Shown piece by piece: positions 7,601 to 12,275 of a stretch of DNA of 12,275 nt. Source of the stretch: Clostridiales bacterium (GTDB lineage Bacteria; Bacillota; Clostridia; Oscillospirales; CAG-272). The notes under the pieces are model-generated. The model saw only the letters and a program-made list of their open reading frames with translations. It had not been told where the DNA came from and ran no database searches. Within the stretch, counting starts at the first letter, position 1, and every line of letters begins with the position of its first letter. The position numbers and the translations under genes were made by a program. Where the stretch lies: positions 1 to 12,275 of the forward strand of contig JAGZAC010000020.1 in assembly GCA_018370615.1 (NCBI GenBank), given 5' to 3'.

Positions 7601-8198
7601 CCTTCAGGTCCTCATAATCCCAAGCTTCGATTTTCTGAATTTCATGAGAAGTGCGGAAGCCGTCAAAGAAGTTCAGGAAAGGAACGCGGCTTTCGATGGT
7701 TGCCAGATGGGCAACGGCGCCCAGATCCATTACTTCCTGGGGATTGGTTTCTGCCAGCATGGCATAACCGGTCTGCCGGCACGCATAAATGTCGGAATGG
7801 TCACCGAAAATGTTCAGTGCGTGGGAAGCCACACAGCGTGCGGAAACGTGAATCACGCTGGGCAGCAGCTCTCCCGCGATCTTGTACATGTTGGGGATCA
7901 TCAAAAGAAGACCCTGGGATGCAGTATAAGTCGTTGTCAGAGCACCTGCGGCAAGAGAGCCGTGCACGGCACCTGCAGCACCTGCCTCAGACTGCATTTC
8001 CATCACACGTACCCGTTCACCGAAAATGTTGCGGGCTGGCTCTCCGAAAATATTTTTGTCTGTCGCAGACCAAGTGTCCGTGATTTCCGCCATCGGAGAG
8101 GAAGGCGTGATAGGATAGATTGCGGCAACTTCCGTGAACGCATAGGAAACGTGCGCCGCGGCGGTGTTGCCGTCCATGGATACTTTTCTTCTTGCCAT
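4617..8198 (-). CDS. nifJ: Pyruvate:ferredoxin (flavodoxin) oxidoreductase, single-chain homodimeric type
   Basis: PFOR oxidises pyruvate with CoA to acetyl-CoA and CO2 and reduces ferredoxin; it is a central enzyme of fermentative anaerobes. The 1193-residue product is full length (D. africanus enzyme 1232). Visible parts are the N-terminal thiamine diphosphate region YPITPSSPMAE (28-38), the GLGGDGTVGANK motif (431-442), two ferredoxin-type cluster motifs CIQCNQCSFVCP (705-716) and CMGCTLCVKTCP (762-773), the proximal-cluster cysteines C831, C834, C859 and probably C1095, and the diphosphate-binding block GDGWAYDIGFGG (986-997). I start at the ATG at 8198 because GGAGGA lies 7-8 nt upstream and MARRKVSMDGN fits the family N-terminus; an upstream in-frame ATG at 8237 lacks this. 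An extra CSCDAC motif occurs at 957-962. Codon use avoids TTA, CTA and TCA, as expected of a highly expressed gene. Transcription is probably monocistronic from the promoter at 8265-8293. Confidence 0.97.
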   Translation of the reverse strand: MARRKVSMDGNTAAAHVSYAFTEVAAIYPITPSSPMAEITDTWSATDKNIFGEPARNIFGERVRVMEMQSEAGAAGAVHGSLAAGALTTTYTASQGLLLMIPNMYKIAGELLPSVIHVSARCVASHALNIFGDHSDIYACRQTGYAMLAETNPQEVMDLGAVAHLATIESRVPFLNFFDGFRTSHEIQKIEAWDYEDLKEMVDMDAIQAFRSRSLNPEHPVLRGSAENGDIFFQHREACNRYYDALPAIVDKYFDKVNKKLGTNYQAFNYYGAPDADRVIIAMGSVCDVAEEVIDYLTAAGEKVGLVKVRLYRPFVADKLLAAIPQTAKKIAVLDRTKEPGALGEPLYLDVMTALASKGVSDKTVVGGRYGLGSKDTTPASIFAVYENLASDAPKGNFTIGIVDDVTGLSLEEKPAPDTSAKGTISCKFWGLGGDGTVGANKNSIKIIGDHTDKFIQAYFQYDSKKTGGVTISHLRFGDQPIKSSYYITQADFVACHNPSYILKGFKIVNDVKPGGTFLLDCLWSVDELDKHLPASVKSYIANNNIQFYIINATSIAKNDIGNAKVKNTILQAAFFALAKIMPLDEAVGYMKYMATKSYSKFGQDVVDQNHRAIDMGAGALVKVDVPAAWKDAGETPAEAPATGDRPELVKFVNAVVRPVGKMDGDSLPVSAFAERADGTFPQGSAAYEKRGVAVMVPEWHPENCIQCNQCSFVCPHATIRPFAMNAEEAAAAPAATKFTAKMIGKGCEDLKFAIAISPLDCMGCTLCVKTCPTKPGKRALEMVLQDTQLEQQEVFDYAVKNVSKKDLPFAMSTIKGSQFQQPLLEFSGACAGCAEPTYARLITQLFGERMIISNATGCSSIWGGSAPATPYTVNHESGKGPAWANSLFEDNAEHGLGIYLGQKAIRERLIGYIKELDAIITDEEKKAVIAAYLDTLEDGEANAKATDALVTMLESCSCDACADLRAKILADKDYLSKKSVWIFGGDGWAYDIGFGGLDHVLATGEDVNIMVFDTEVYSNTGGQASKASNVGQVAQFAAAGKAIGKKNLAEIAMSYGYVYVAQVAMGADMNQTLKAIREAEAYHGPSLIIGYSPCEMHGIKKGGMQNCQLEMKKAVEAGYWHMFRYNPTLESNKLTIDSKEPSGNYKEFIQNEARYARLAQSFPERAEKLFTQAETAAAEKYQRLVKMGKLYE

Positions 8199-8241
8199 GT
8201 AGGATTCCTCCGTGTATATAGTTAATATGGAAAACAAAATT

Positions 8242-8255
8242 TGGAGCGCAGTCGC
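8242..8255 (-). promoter_or_regulatory. Short stem-loop at the predicted 5' end of the nifJ mRNA
   Basis: Read on the minus strand, GAGCG-ACTG-CGCTC forms a 5-bp stem starting within a few bases of the predicted transcription start, about 45 nt before the nifJ ATG, followed by an AT-rich tract. Its position at the extreme 5' end resembles hairpins that stabilise abundant mRNAs. No start-proximal T-tract supports attenuation strongly. Confidence 0.35.
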
Positions 8256-8264
8256 TCAAAGATT

Positions 8265-8293
8265 ATTATACAACCTTTCTACCGTTTTGTAAA
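8265..8293 (-). promoter_or_regulatory. Sigma-A-type promoter of nifJ
   Basis: On the minus strand TTTACA (8288-8293) and TATAAT (8265-8270) are separated by exactly 17 bp, with only one mismatch to consensus in the -35. The predicted start near 8258 gives a leader of about 60 nt with GGAGGA before the ATG. No Rex-like palindrome is evident. Confidence 0.78.
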
Positions 8294-8315
8294 TAAGGAA
8301 ATTATGAATAAATGT

Positions 8316-8337
8316 AAAAAAACACAGCGGTTTTTTT
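8316..8337 (-). terminator. Weak A/T-rich terminator candidate after the AAA ATPase gene
   Basis: On the minus strand A7-C, a 6-base loop and G-T7 form an 8-bp stem whose 3' arm is itself a T-tract, starting about 10 nt after the stop codon. Because the stem is nearly all A-T, termination may be inefficient and some transcripts could continue into nifJ. Confidence 0.35.
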
Positions 8338-8346
8338 GATACTTTT

Positions 8347-9375
8347 TCACGAATCCTGGGTTGCTGCCGCCACATCCTCAGGAAGAATCTGCATCAGGTC
8401 CTCCCGACTGACTGTATCCTTTTCTGCAAGGCGATTTGCCTGGCAGGAAAGAATTTGCTCAAACACGTTGCGCACCCCGCGGGCATTGCCAAAGGTACGC
8501 CGGCGAGCTGCCGTCATTTTTTCAAAATAGGCCAACAGGGCATCCAGTGCCTCCTCCCTTGGCTCGTAGCAGCTTCTTTTGCAGTTTCCACGAAAAATTT
8601 CCAGCATCTCCTCCGGCGTATAATCTGGAAATTCCAGATACCGGTTGAATCGGGAACGCAGCCCGGGGTTGGATTCGATAAAATCGTGCATCAGCTCCGT
8701 ATATCCCGCCACAATCACAACGAGGTCGTCTCGGTTGTCCTCCATGGCCTTGAGAATGGTATCTACCGCTTCCTGCCCGAAATCGTTTTCCGAGCCTCCG
8801 GAGGTAAGGGTATACGCCTCGTCCACAAACAGCACGCCCCCTGCCGCCTTTTCCAAAACCTTGGAGGTCTTGATAGCGGTTTGTCCCACGTATCCGGCCA
8901 CAAGGCCGCTGCGGTCCACTTCCACAAGGTGCCCCTTGGACAAAATCCCCAGAGAATGATACACTCTGGCCATCAGCCGGGCAATCATGGTTTTTCCCGT
9001 GCCTGGGTTGCCGGAAAACACCATATGGAGGGACATATCTGCCACAGGCAGGTCGTTTTCCCGGCGCTTCTGATATACCTGAGCAATGTTGATGAGGCTG
9101 CGCACCTCCCGCTTCACGTTTTCCAGTCCGATATATCCGTCCAATTCCTTTTGGAGAGCTTTTATGTCTTCCTTTGCAGGCGTATCCTCTGCTGGCGCCT
9201 TTTCAGGAGGAGCGGGCGTTTCTTTTTTCGTTTCCTCTGGAGCAGGCTCCGACGGCTGGCGGGGTGCAGGGGTGCCGCTGCCCCAAAGATCGGAACCCAC
9301 TCGGCGCAGATTCTGCTCCGTCATTGAACGAATGATTTCCATTTGCCGGGCAATGATTTCATCTTTTTTATCCAT
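8347..9375 (-). CDS. SpoVK/CbbX-like AAA+ ATPase (CbxX/CfqX family)
   Basis: This is an AAA+ ATPase of the CbxX/CfqX group, which includes the sporulation protein SpoVK and the Rubisco activase CbbX. The 342-residue product has a short charged helix (1-30), a proline/glutamate-rich linker (about 34-68) and one AAA module: Walker A GNPGTGKT (123-130 approx.), pore-loop region GYVGQTAIKT (161-170), Walker B VLFVDEA (181-187), sensor-1 region IVAGYTE (221-227), arginine finger region NPGLRSRF (236-243) and sensor-2 region GNARGVRN (296-303). Catalytic motifs are intact. Blocks such as SKGHL and DFGQEAVDTI resemble B. subtilis SpoVK, and no Rubisco gene is present, so a spore-related or other remodelling role is likelier than Rubisco activation. 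The ATG at 9375 is chosen because AGAGG lies 9 nt upstream; the ATG at 9384 directly abuts that site. Several paralogues are common in Clostridia, so no symbol is assigned. Confidence 0.88.
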   Translation of the reverse strand: MDKKDEIIARQMEIIRSMTEQNLRRVGSDLWGSGTPAPRQPSEPAPEETKKETPAPPEKAPAEDTPAKEDIKALQKELDGYIGLENVKREVRSLINIAQVYQKRRENDLPVADMSLHMVFSGNPGTGKTMIARLMARVYHSLGILSKGHLVEVDRSGLVAGYVGQTAIKTSKVLEKAAGGVLFVDEAYTLTSGGSENDFGQEAVDTILKAMEDNRDDLVVIVAGYTELMHDFIESNPGLRSRFNRYLEFPDYTPEEMLEIFRGNCKRSCYEPREEALDALLAYFEKMTAARRRTFGNARGVRNVFEQILSCQANRLAEKDTVSREDLMQILPEDVAAATQDS

Positions 9376-9428
9376 ATGCTGCATCCTCTTTTGTTTGGCT
9401 CTGTTACTATAAGCGAAGAAAAGATACT

Positions 9429-9785
9429 AGAGATACCCCTCCACCGCTAACGCGGTCCCCCTCCCCTTATCAGGGGAGGCTTTAATTTGTAGTGTTTTCC
9501 TTGTGGCTTTGATTTGTGCTGCTTCCCTTGGAAGGGGTGGCTTGGGTTTGTGTTGCTTCCCTTGCAAGGGGAGGCTTTGGCTTGTACTGTTTCTCTCCGC
9601 AATGTTTGGCAAGCATAACGCCACAAGGAAAGGCATCGTTCCCTTTGCACAAAGGGAGGCTCCCGTCCGTGCTGCTTCCTTCTACAGTGTTTCGCAGGCA
9701 TAACGTCCACGAGGGTAGGCCTTCCTTACGGGCGCTTTGCCTCCCTCTGATGAGGGAGGTGTCAGCGTTAGCTGACGGAGGGAGA
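9429..9785. mobile_element. MITE-like composite repeat element with imperfect inverted ends
   Basis: The left end (9431-9480) carries H1 ACCGC-TAAC-GCGGT (9443-9456) and H2 CCTCCCC/GGGGAGG (9460-9466 and 9473-9479). The right end (9739-9785) carries the same module inverted, with H2 CCTCCCTC-TGAT-GAGGGAGG (9740-9759) and H1 GTCAGC-GTTA-GCTGAC (9761-9776). The outer sequences align as inverted repeats of about 50 bp (TACCCCTCC against TCTCCCTCC). The interior has tandem degenerate units (see the repeat at 9485-9720). Short frames across it encode low-complexity PLxKG-type peptides with no ribosome binding site and are not genes. No transposase is present. Whether it is or was mobile is inferred from the inverted ends and the related copies elsewhere in the window. 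Confidence 0.6.
9485..9720 (+). repeat. Degenerate tandem repeats inside the composite element
   Basis: Units of about 35 bp of the form TTTGTGYTGCTTCCCTT-n-AAGGGG-n-GGCTT occur at 9512-9546 and 9547-9581, with a shorter relative at 9485-9511. A longer unit containing TGTTT-n-GCA-R-GCATAACG occurs twice (about 9584-9634 and 9669-9720) and recurs about 85 bp apart. Further H2-like palindromes lie between, e.g. CCCTTTGCACAAAGGG (9641-9656). The unequal decay suggests successive internal duplications. Confidence 0.6.
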
Positions 9786-9829
9786 GATACGAAAACTATC
9801 ATTCATTTACAGTAACAGAGTTTTGTTGT

Positions 9830-9858
9830 ATTGTACCACACTCCCTGACGCTTTTCCA
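9830..9858 (-). promoter_or_regulatory. Possible minus-strand promoter reading through the repeat element toward the AAA ATPase gene
   Basis: On the minus strand an extended -10, TGG-TACAAT (hexamer 9830-9835), lies 17 bp from TGGAAA (9853-9858), a poor -35. Transcripts would cross the whole composite repeat (a leader of about 450 nt) before the AAA ATPase start. A nearer weak -10 (TATAGT) exists about 25 bp upstream of that gene but without a recognisable -35. Confidence 0.3.
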
Positions 9859-9912
9859 TAGATTTCCCCTATTTTCCACAGGAGAAACAGAAAAAATTTG
9901 GCAATTCTGCGC

Positions 9913-9941
9913 TTGCATTCCTATAAACATAGTTGTATAAT
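9913..9941 (+). promoter_or_regulatory. Upstream promoter P1 of the nifS operon
   Basis: TTGCAT (9913-9918) and a perfect TATAAT (9936-9941) are separated by exactly 17 bp. Transcription would start near 9948, at the first base of the inverted repeat at 9948-9970, giving a leader of about 137 nt to nifS. Confidence 0.65.
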
Positions 9942-9947
9942 AGGTTT

Positions 9948-9970
9948 ATGAAAATAGCAAATATTTTCAT
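9948..9970. promoter_or_regulatory. Perfect inverted repeat between the two nifS promoters, candidate operator
   Basis: ATGAAAATA (9948-9956), 5 bases, then TATTTTCAT (9962-9970) make a perfect 9-bp dyad. It covers the predicted start of P1 and lies about 57 bp upstream of the predicted P2 start. It is AT-rich and without a T-tract, so it looks more like a protein-binding site than a terminator. I cannot assign the regulator. Confidence 0.55.
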
Positions 9971-9979
9971 GATATGCGA

Positions 9980-10009
9980 TTGACAGTATATAATAAGAGG
10001 TGGTATACT
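9980..10009 (+). promoter_or_regulatory. Proximal promoter P2 of the nifS operon
   Basis: A perfect TTGACA (9980-9985) and TATACT (10004-10009) are separated by 18 bp. The predicted start is near 10016, giving a leader of about 69 nt. Both hexamers fall within inverted-repeat arms (see the next entry), so this promoter is the likely target of repression. Confidence 0.75.
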
Positions 10010-10022
10010 GTTTTATCGTATA
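9983..10022. promoter_or_regulatory. Interleaved inverted repeats over promoter P2, candidate repressor operator
   Basis: ACAGTATA (9983-9990) and TATACTGT (10004-10011) form a perfect 8-bp dyad with a 13-bp gap. It takes in half of the -35 and all of the -10. The right arm is shared by a second dyad, TATAC (10004-10008) and GTATA (10018-10022). Candidate regulators by context are an Rrf2/IscR-type iron-sulfur sensor or a NAD/niacin repressor. I do not recognise the site as either known consensus. Confidence 0.5.
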
Positions 10023-10033
10023 AGAAACATGAT

Positions 10034-10047
10034 GCGGAATTTTCCGC
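10034..10047 (+). other. Hairpin in the nifS leader
   Basis: GCGGAA-TT-TTCCGC is a fully palindromic 14-base stretch, about 25 bp before the ribosome binding site. It could act as an mRNA hairpin or a DNA-binding site. No alternative pairing with the ribosome binding site is obvious. Confidence 0.35.
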
Positions 10048-10084
10048 TTGCATAAACAGCAGGATACAAAGAAGGAGGTAAAGC

Positions 10085-11257
10085 ATGAAGGTTTATGCCG
10101 ACAACGCTGCAACAACGCCTATCTCCAAGCATGCATTGGAGGAAATGATCAAATACTACAGCCCGGAGTATGAAAACGCTTCCAGCCTGCACGCCCAGGG
10201 ACAAGCCGCCGCTGACGCCCTGGAAGATGCACGGACGCGCATTGCTGCGTGTCTGCACTGCGACGCGAGAGGCATTTATTTTACTTCCGGCGGAAGTGAG
10301 GCGGACAATCAGGCACTGATTTCCGCAGCCCACCTGGGGGCAAAAAAGGGAAAACGCCACCTGATTTCTACAAAAATCGAGCACCATGCAGTGCTGCACA
10401 CTCTGGACCGACTGGCAAAGGAAGGCTTCGAAGTGACGCTATTGGATGTTTCCCGGGAAGGACTGGTCACTCCGGAGCAGGTAGCCGAAGCCATCCGGGA
10501 AGATACAGCGTTGGTAAGCATTATGTTTGCCAACAACGAAATCGGCACCATTCAACCTATTAAAGAAATCGGCAAAATCTGCCGGGAGCGCAAGGTAATC
10601 TTCCACACAGACGCAGTGCAGGCAGCGGGACACGTGAAAATCGACATCGAGGACATGTGCATTGATATGCTGTCCGCCGCTGCCCACAAATTCCACGGGC
10701 CAAAGGGCACAGGATTTTTGTACTGCAAGCGGGGCATCTATCTGGAACCGCTGATCTGCGGCGGCGCACAGGAGCGCGGCAAGCGGGCCGGGACGGAAAA
10801 CCTTCCGGCCATTATGGGTATGGCTGCGGCCCTGGAAGATGCTTGTGCAAATCTGGACGCCTATACGGCACGAGTATCCCGTCTGCGGGACAAAATCATC
10901 CGGGAGCTCTCCAAAATTCCCCACGCCCTTTTGAACGGAGACCCTGTACGGCGGCTGCCTAACAATATAAATATGTGCTTTGAGGGAATTGAAGGAGAAA
11001 GCCTGCTCATGATGCTGGATATGTACGGCATCTCCGCATCTTCCGGCTCCGCCTGCACTTCCGGTTCCCTGGATCCCAGCCATGTGCTGCTGGCCATCGG
11101 GCTGCCCCATGAAATTGCACACGGATCCCTGCGGATTACTCTGTCGGAAAATACCACAGAAGAGGAAGCGGATTATATCATCGAAAAGGTCCCCGGCGTA
11201 GTAGAACGCCTGCGGGAAATGTCTCCCGTATGGGAACGGATGATGCAGACACAATAA
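10085..11257 (+). CDS. nifS: Cysteine desulfurase, NifS type
   Basis: NifS is a PLP enzyme that takes sulfur from L-cysteine, forms a persulfide and passes the sulfur to Fe-S cluster scaffolds, giving alanine. The 390-residue product matches the family length. Visible residues are MKVYADNAATTP at the N-terminus, the EHHAV histidine region (99-103), HTDAVQ (174-179; D176 and Q179 near the PLP ring), the PLP lysine K202 in AAHKFHGPKG, and the catalytic C324 in SSGSACTSGSLDPSHV with the short active-site loop of the NifS/IscS class. It has an excellent ribosome binding site, AAGGAGGT, 6 nt from the ATG. It is first in an operon with nifU (27-bp gap) and nadA. Linkage to nadA suggests a NAD-dedicated role like B. 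subtilis NifS/NadS, but a housekeeping role is not excluded. Confidence 0.95.
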   Translation: MKVYADNAATTPISKHALEEMIKYYSPEYENASSLHAQGQAAADALEDARTRIAACLHCDARGIYFTSGGSEADNQALISAAHLGAKKGKRHLISTKIEHHAVLHTLDRLAKEGFEVTLLDVSREGLVTPEQVAEAIREDTALVSIMFANNEIGTIQPIKEIGKICRERKVIFHTDAVQAAGHVKIDIEDMCIDMLSAAAHKFHGPKGTGFLYCKRGIYLEPLICGGAQERGKRAGTENLPAIMGMAAALEDACANLDAYTARVSRLRDKIIRELSKIPHALLNGDPVRRLPNNINMCFEGIEGESLLMMLDMYGISASSGSACTSGSLDPSHVLLAIGLPHEIAHGSLRITLSENTTEEEADYIIEKVPGVVERLREMSPVWERMMQTQ

Positions 11258-11284
11258 CTACCAAAAGTCAGGAGGAAAATATAT

Positions 11285-11719
11285 ATGGCAATGGGATACA
11301 GTGAAAAAGTGATGGACCACTTCCAGCATCCCCGCAACGTGGGAAAAATGGAGGATGCAGACGGCATTGGAGAAGTGGGCAATGCCAAATGTGGCGACAT
11401 CATGAAAGTATACTTGAAAATAAAGGACAATGTAATTGAAGACGTAAAGTTCAACACCTTTGGATGCGCTTCCGCAATTGCAACCAGCTCCATGGCCACG
11501 GAGCTGATCAAGGGCAAGCCCTTGGATGAGGCGCTCACCCTGACCAATCAGGCAGTAGTGGAGGCGTTGGACGGACTGCCGCCGGTGAAAATTCACTGTT
11601 CCGTGCTGGCAGAGGAAGCGATTAAAGCGGCAATCAAGGACTACTACGACAAAAACGGCATCTCCTACGATGCAGAAACATTTAAGGAAAGCGGCTGCGA
11701 GCACTGCTGCCACAATTAA
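11285..11719 (+). CDS. nifU: Fe-S cluster assembly scaffold, NifU/IscU-like (Clostridium type)
   Basis: This is a scaffold on which Fe-S clusters are built from NifS-derived sulfur and then transferred to target enzymes. The 144-residue product consists only of the NifU N-terminal/IscU domain. The three cluster cysteines are C36 (in NAKCGD, with D38 next to it), C61 (in FGCASA) and C105 (in IHCSVLA). MGYSEKVMDHFQHPRNVG is the typical N-terminus. It lacks the central ferredoxin and C-terminal Nfu domains of nitrogen-fixation NifU. Extra cysteines C138, C141 and C142 end the protein. The ribosome binding site AGGAGGA is 8-9 nt from the ATG. The gene lies between nifS and nadA with short gaps, so all three are probably co-transcribed. 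The sequence resembles housekeeping clostridial NifU rather than SufU. Confidence 0.93.
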   Translation: MAMGYSEKVMDHFQHPRNVGKMEDADGIGEVGNAKCGDIMKVYLKIKDNVIEDVKFNTFGCASAIATSSMATELIKGKPLDEALTLTNQAVVEALDGLPPVKIHCSVLAEEAIKAAIKDYYDKNGISYDAETFKESGCEHCCHN

Positions 11720-11737
11720 AACAGCGGAGACAAAAAC

Positions 11738-12275
11738 ATGCTTAGACAGATCCAGGACGAAATCCTGCGGCTGAAAAAAGAGAGGGATATCACGATCCTT
11801 GCCCACTGCTATCAGTCGGCGGACATCACGGAAATAGCGGACTTTGTAGGGGATTCTTACGCCCTGGCACAGGCCGCCACAAAAGTAAAAAGCGGGACAG
11901 TCATTATGTGCGGCGTGCGGTTTATGGCGGAAGGGGTCAAGCTGCTGTGCCCGGACAAGCGGGTACTTTTGTCCCACAGGGATGCAGGATGCCCTATGGC
12001 AGAGCAGCTTTCACCGCAGGAAATCCGCGCATATAAAGAAGCCCACCCGGACTGTACCGTGGTGGCCTACATAAACACCACCGCCGCGCTGAAAGCGGAG
12101 TGTGACGTGTGCGTCACCTCCTCCTCGGCGGTAAAAATCGTATCTGCCCTTCCGGGAGAGGAAATTTTGTTTATTCCGGACTGCAATCTGGGCGCCTACG
12201 TTGCCGCCCACGTCCCGGATAAGACCTTTACCTTTATGGACGGGGGATGTCCCATTCACGGTACCGTCAGCAAGG
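11738..12275 (+). CDS. nadA: Quinolinate synthase NadA (3' end beyond window)
   Basis: NadA condenses iminoaspartate with dihydroxyacetone phosphate to give quinolinate in de novo NAD synthesis, using a [4Fe-4S] cluster. The first 179 residues are present, about 60 percent of a normal protein. Family blocks are ILAHCYQ (20-26), EIADFVGDS (32-40), VRFMAEGVKLL (60-70), YINTTAALKA (111-120), CVTSSSAV (125-132) and PDCNLGAYV (147-155). By comparison with T. maritima NadA, C85 (in DAGCPMA) and C171 (in GGCPIH) are two of the three cluster ligands; the third lies beyond the window. Cysteines at 24 and 148 replace residues that are Asn and Lys in T. maritima. GGAGA lies about 7 nt before the ATG, and the gene begins 18 bp after nifU. 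Being in one operon with cluster-building enzymes fits its oxygen-sensitive cluster. nadB and nadC probably follow outside the window. Confidence 0.93.
   Translation, partial: MLRQIQDEILRLKKERDITILAHCYQSADITEIADFVGDSYALAQAATKVKSGTVIMCGVRFMAEGVKLLCPDKRVLLSHRDAGCPMAEQLSPQEIRAYKEAHPDCTVVAYINTTAALKAECDVCVTSSSAVKIVSALPGEEILFIPDCNLGAYVAAHVPDKTFTFMDGGCPIHGTVSK

Noticed and set aside
4386..8225. A 1279-codon open frame on the plus strand opposite nifJ
   Set aside because: It is a shadow of nifJ, whose strongly biased codon use avoids TTA, CTA and TCA and so removes stops from the opposite strand. It starts inside the repeat cluster, has no ribosome binding site, and its translation resembles no protein family.
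8199..8237. Upstream ATG at 8237 as the nifJ start
   Set aside because: It would add 13 residues that do not fit the PFOR N-terminus and would place the real GGAGGA ribosome binding site inside the coding region.
9485..9720. Possible CRISPR array
   Set aside because: The units are diverged, adjacent without uniform unique spacers, and no cas genes are nearby. They are part of the composite repeat.
9427..9815. Small frames across the composite repeat at 9429-9785
   Set aside because: Open on both strands only because the repeats are GC-rich and low in stops; no ribosome binding sites.
9791..9912. Possible riboswitch or small RNA upstream of nifS
   Set aside because: I find no recognisable riboswitch core or T-box, and the stretch lies upstream of both predicted transcription starts of the nifS operon.
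10029..10055. An 8-residue upstream frame (ATGATG to TAA) in the nifS leader
   Set aside because: No convincing ribosome binding site, and no run of regulatory codons such as Cys. The palindrome in it explains the sequence as well.

Overview
The window reads as chromosomal DNA of an anaerobic, endospore-forming member of the Clostridia. Sporulation genes (spoIIE, spmA, spmB, a spoVK-like AAA ATPase gene) and a transition-state regulator (abrB family) lie beside a full-length homodimeric pyruvate:ferredoxin oxidoreductase and a NifS/NifU/NadA iron-sulfur and NAD gene set. The mid-range GC content and the families of GC-rich double-hairpin intergenic repeats remind me of Oscillospiraceae-type gut Clostridia. 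That lineage guess comes from memory of similar repeats and is not proven here.

Layout from left to right. Positions 1-57 are the end of a repeat module. spoIIE (minus) follows, preceded by a candidate Spo0A-type promoter with 21-bp spacing. A small abrB-family gene (minus) ends at a strong bidirectional terminator and is divergent from an overlapping spmA-spmB pair (plus). Between the convergent spmB and nifJ lies a 235-bp cluster of double-hairpin repeats plus a terminator. nifJ (minus) has its own sigma-A-type promoter. Upstream of it, also on the minus strand, is a SpoVK/CbbX-like AAA ATPase gene. A gene-free stretch of about 700 bp (9376-10084) holds a second, composite repeat element and then a densely organised promoter region with two tandem sigma-A-type promoters and three inverted repeats. 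The window ends with the plus-strand operon nifS-nifU-nadA; nadA runs off the right edge.

How the genes work together. SpoIIE, SpmA/SpmB and the SpoVK-like ATPase act at different stages of sporulation, and AbrB-type proteins normally hold stationary-phase genes off during growth. PFOR supplies acetyl-CoA and reduced ferredoxin and carries three [4Fe-4S] clusters per subunit. NifS and NifU supply sulfur and assemble Fe-S clusters. Their client next door is probably NadA, the [4Fe-4S] quinolinate synthase, as suggested by the known nifS-nad gene association in Bacillus.

I see no phage, plasmid, defence island, CRISPR array, tRNA or rRNA. The least explained parts are the repeat modules, whose hairpin stems differ between copies by paired changes, and the symmetrical control region in front of nifS.
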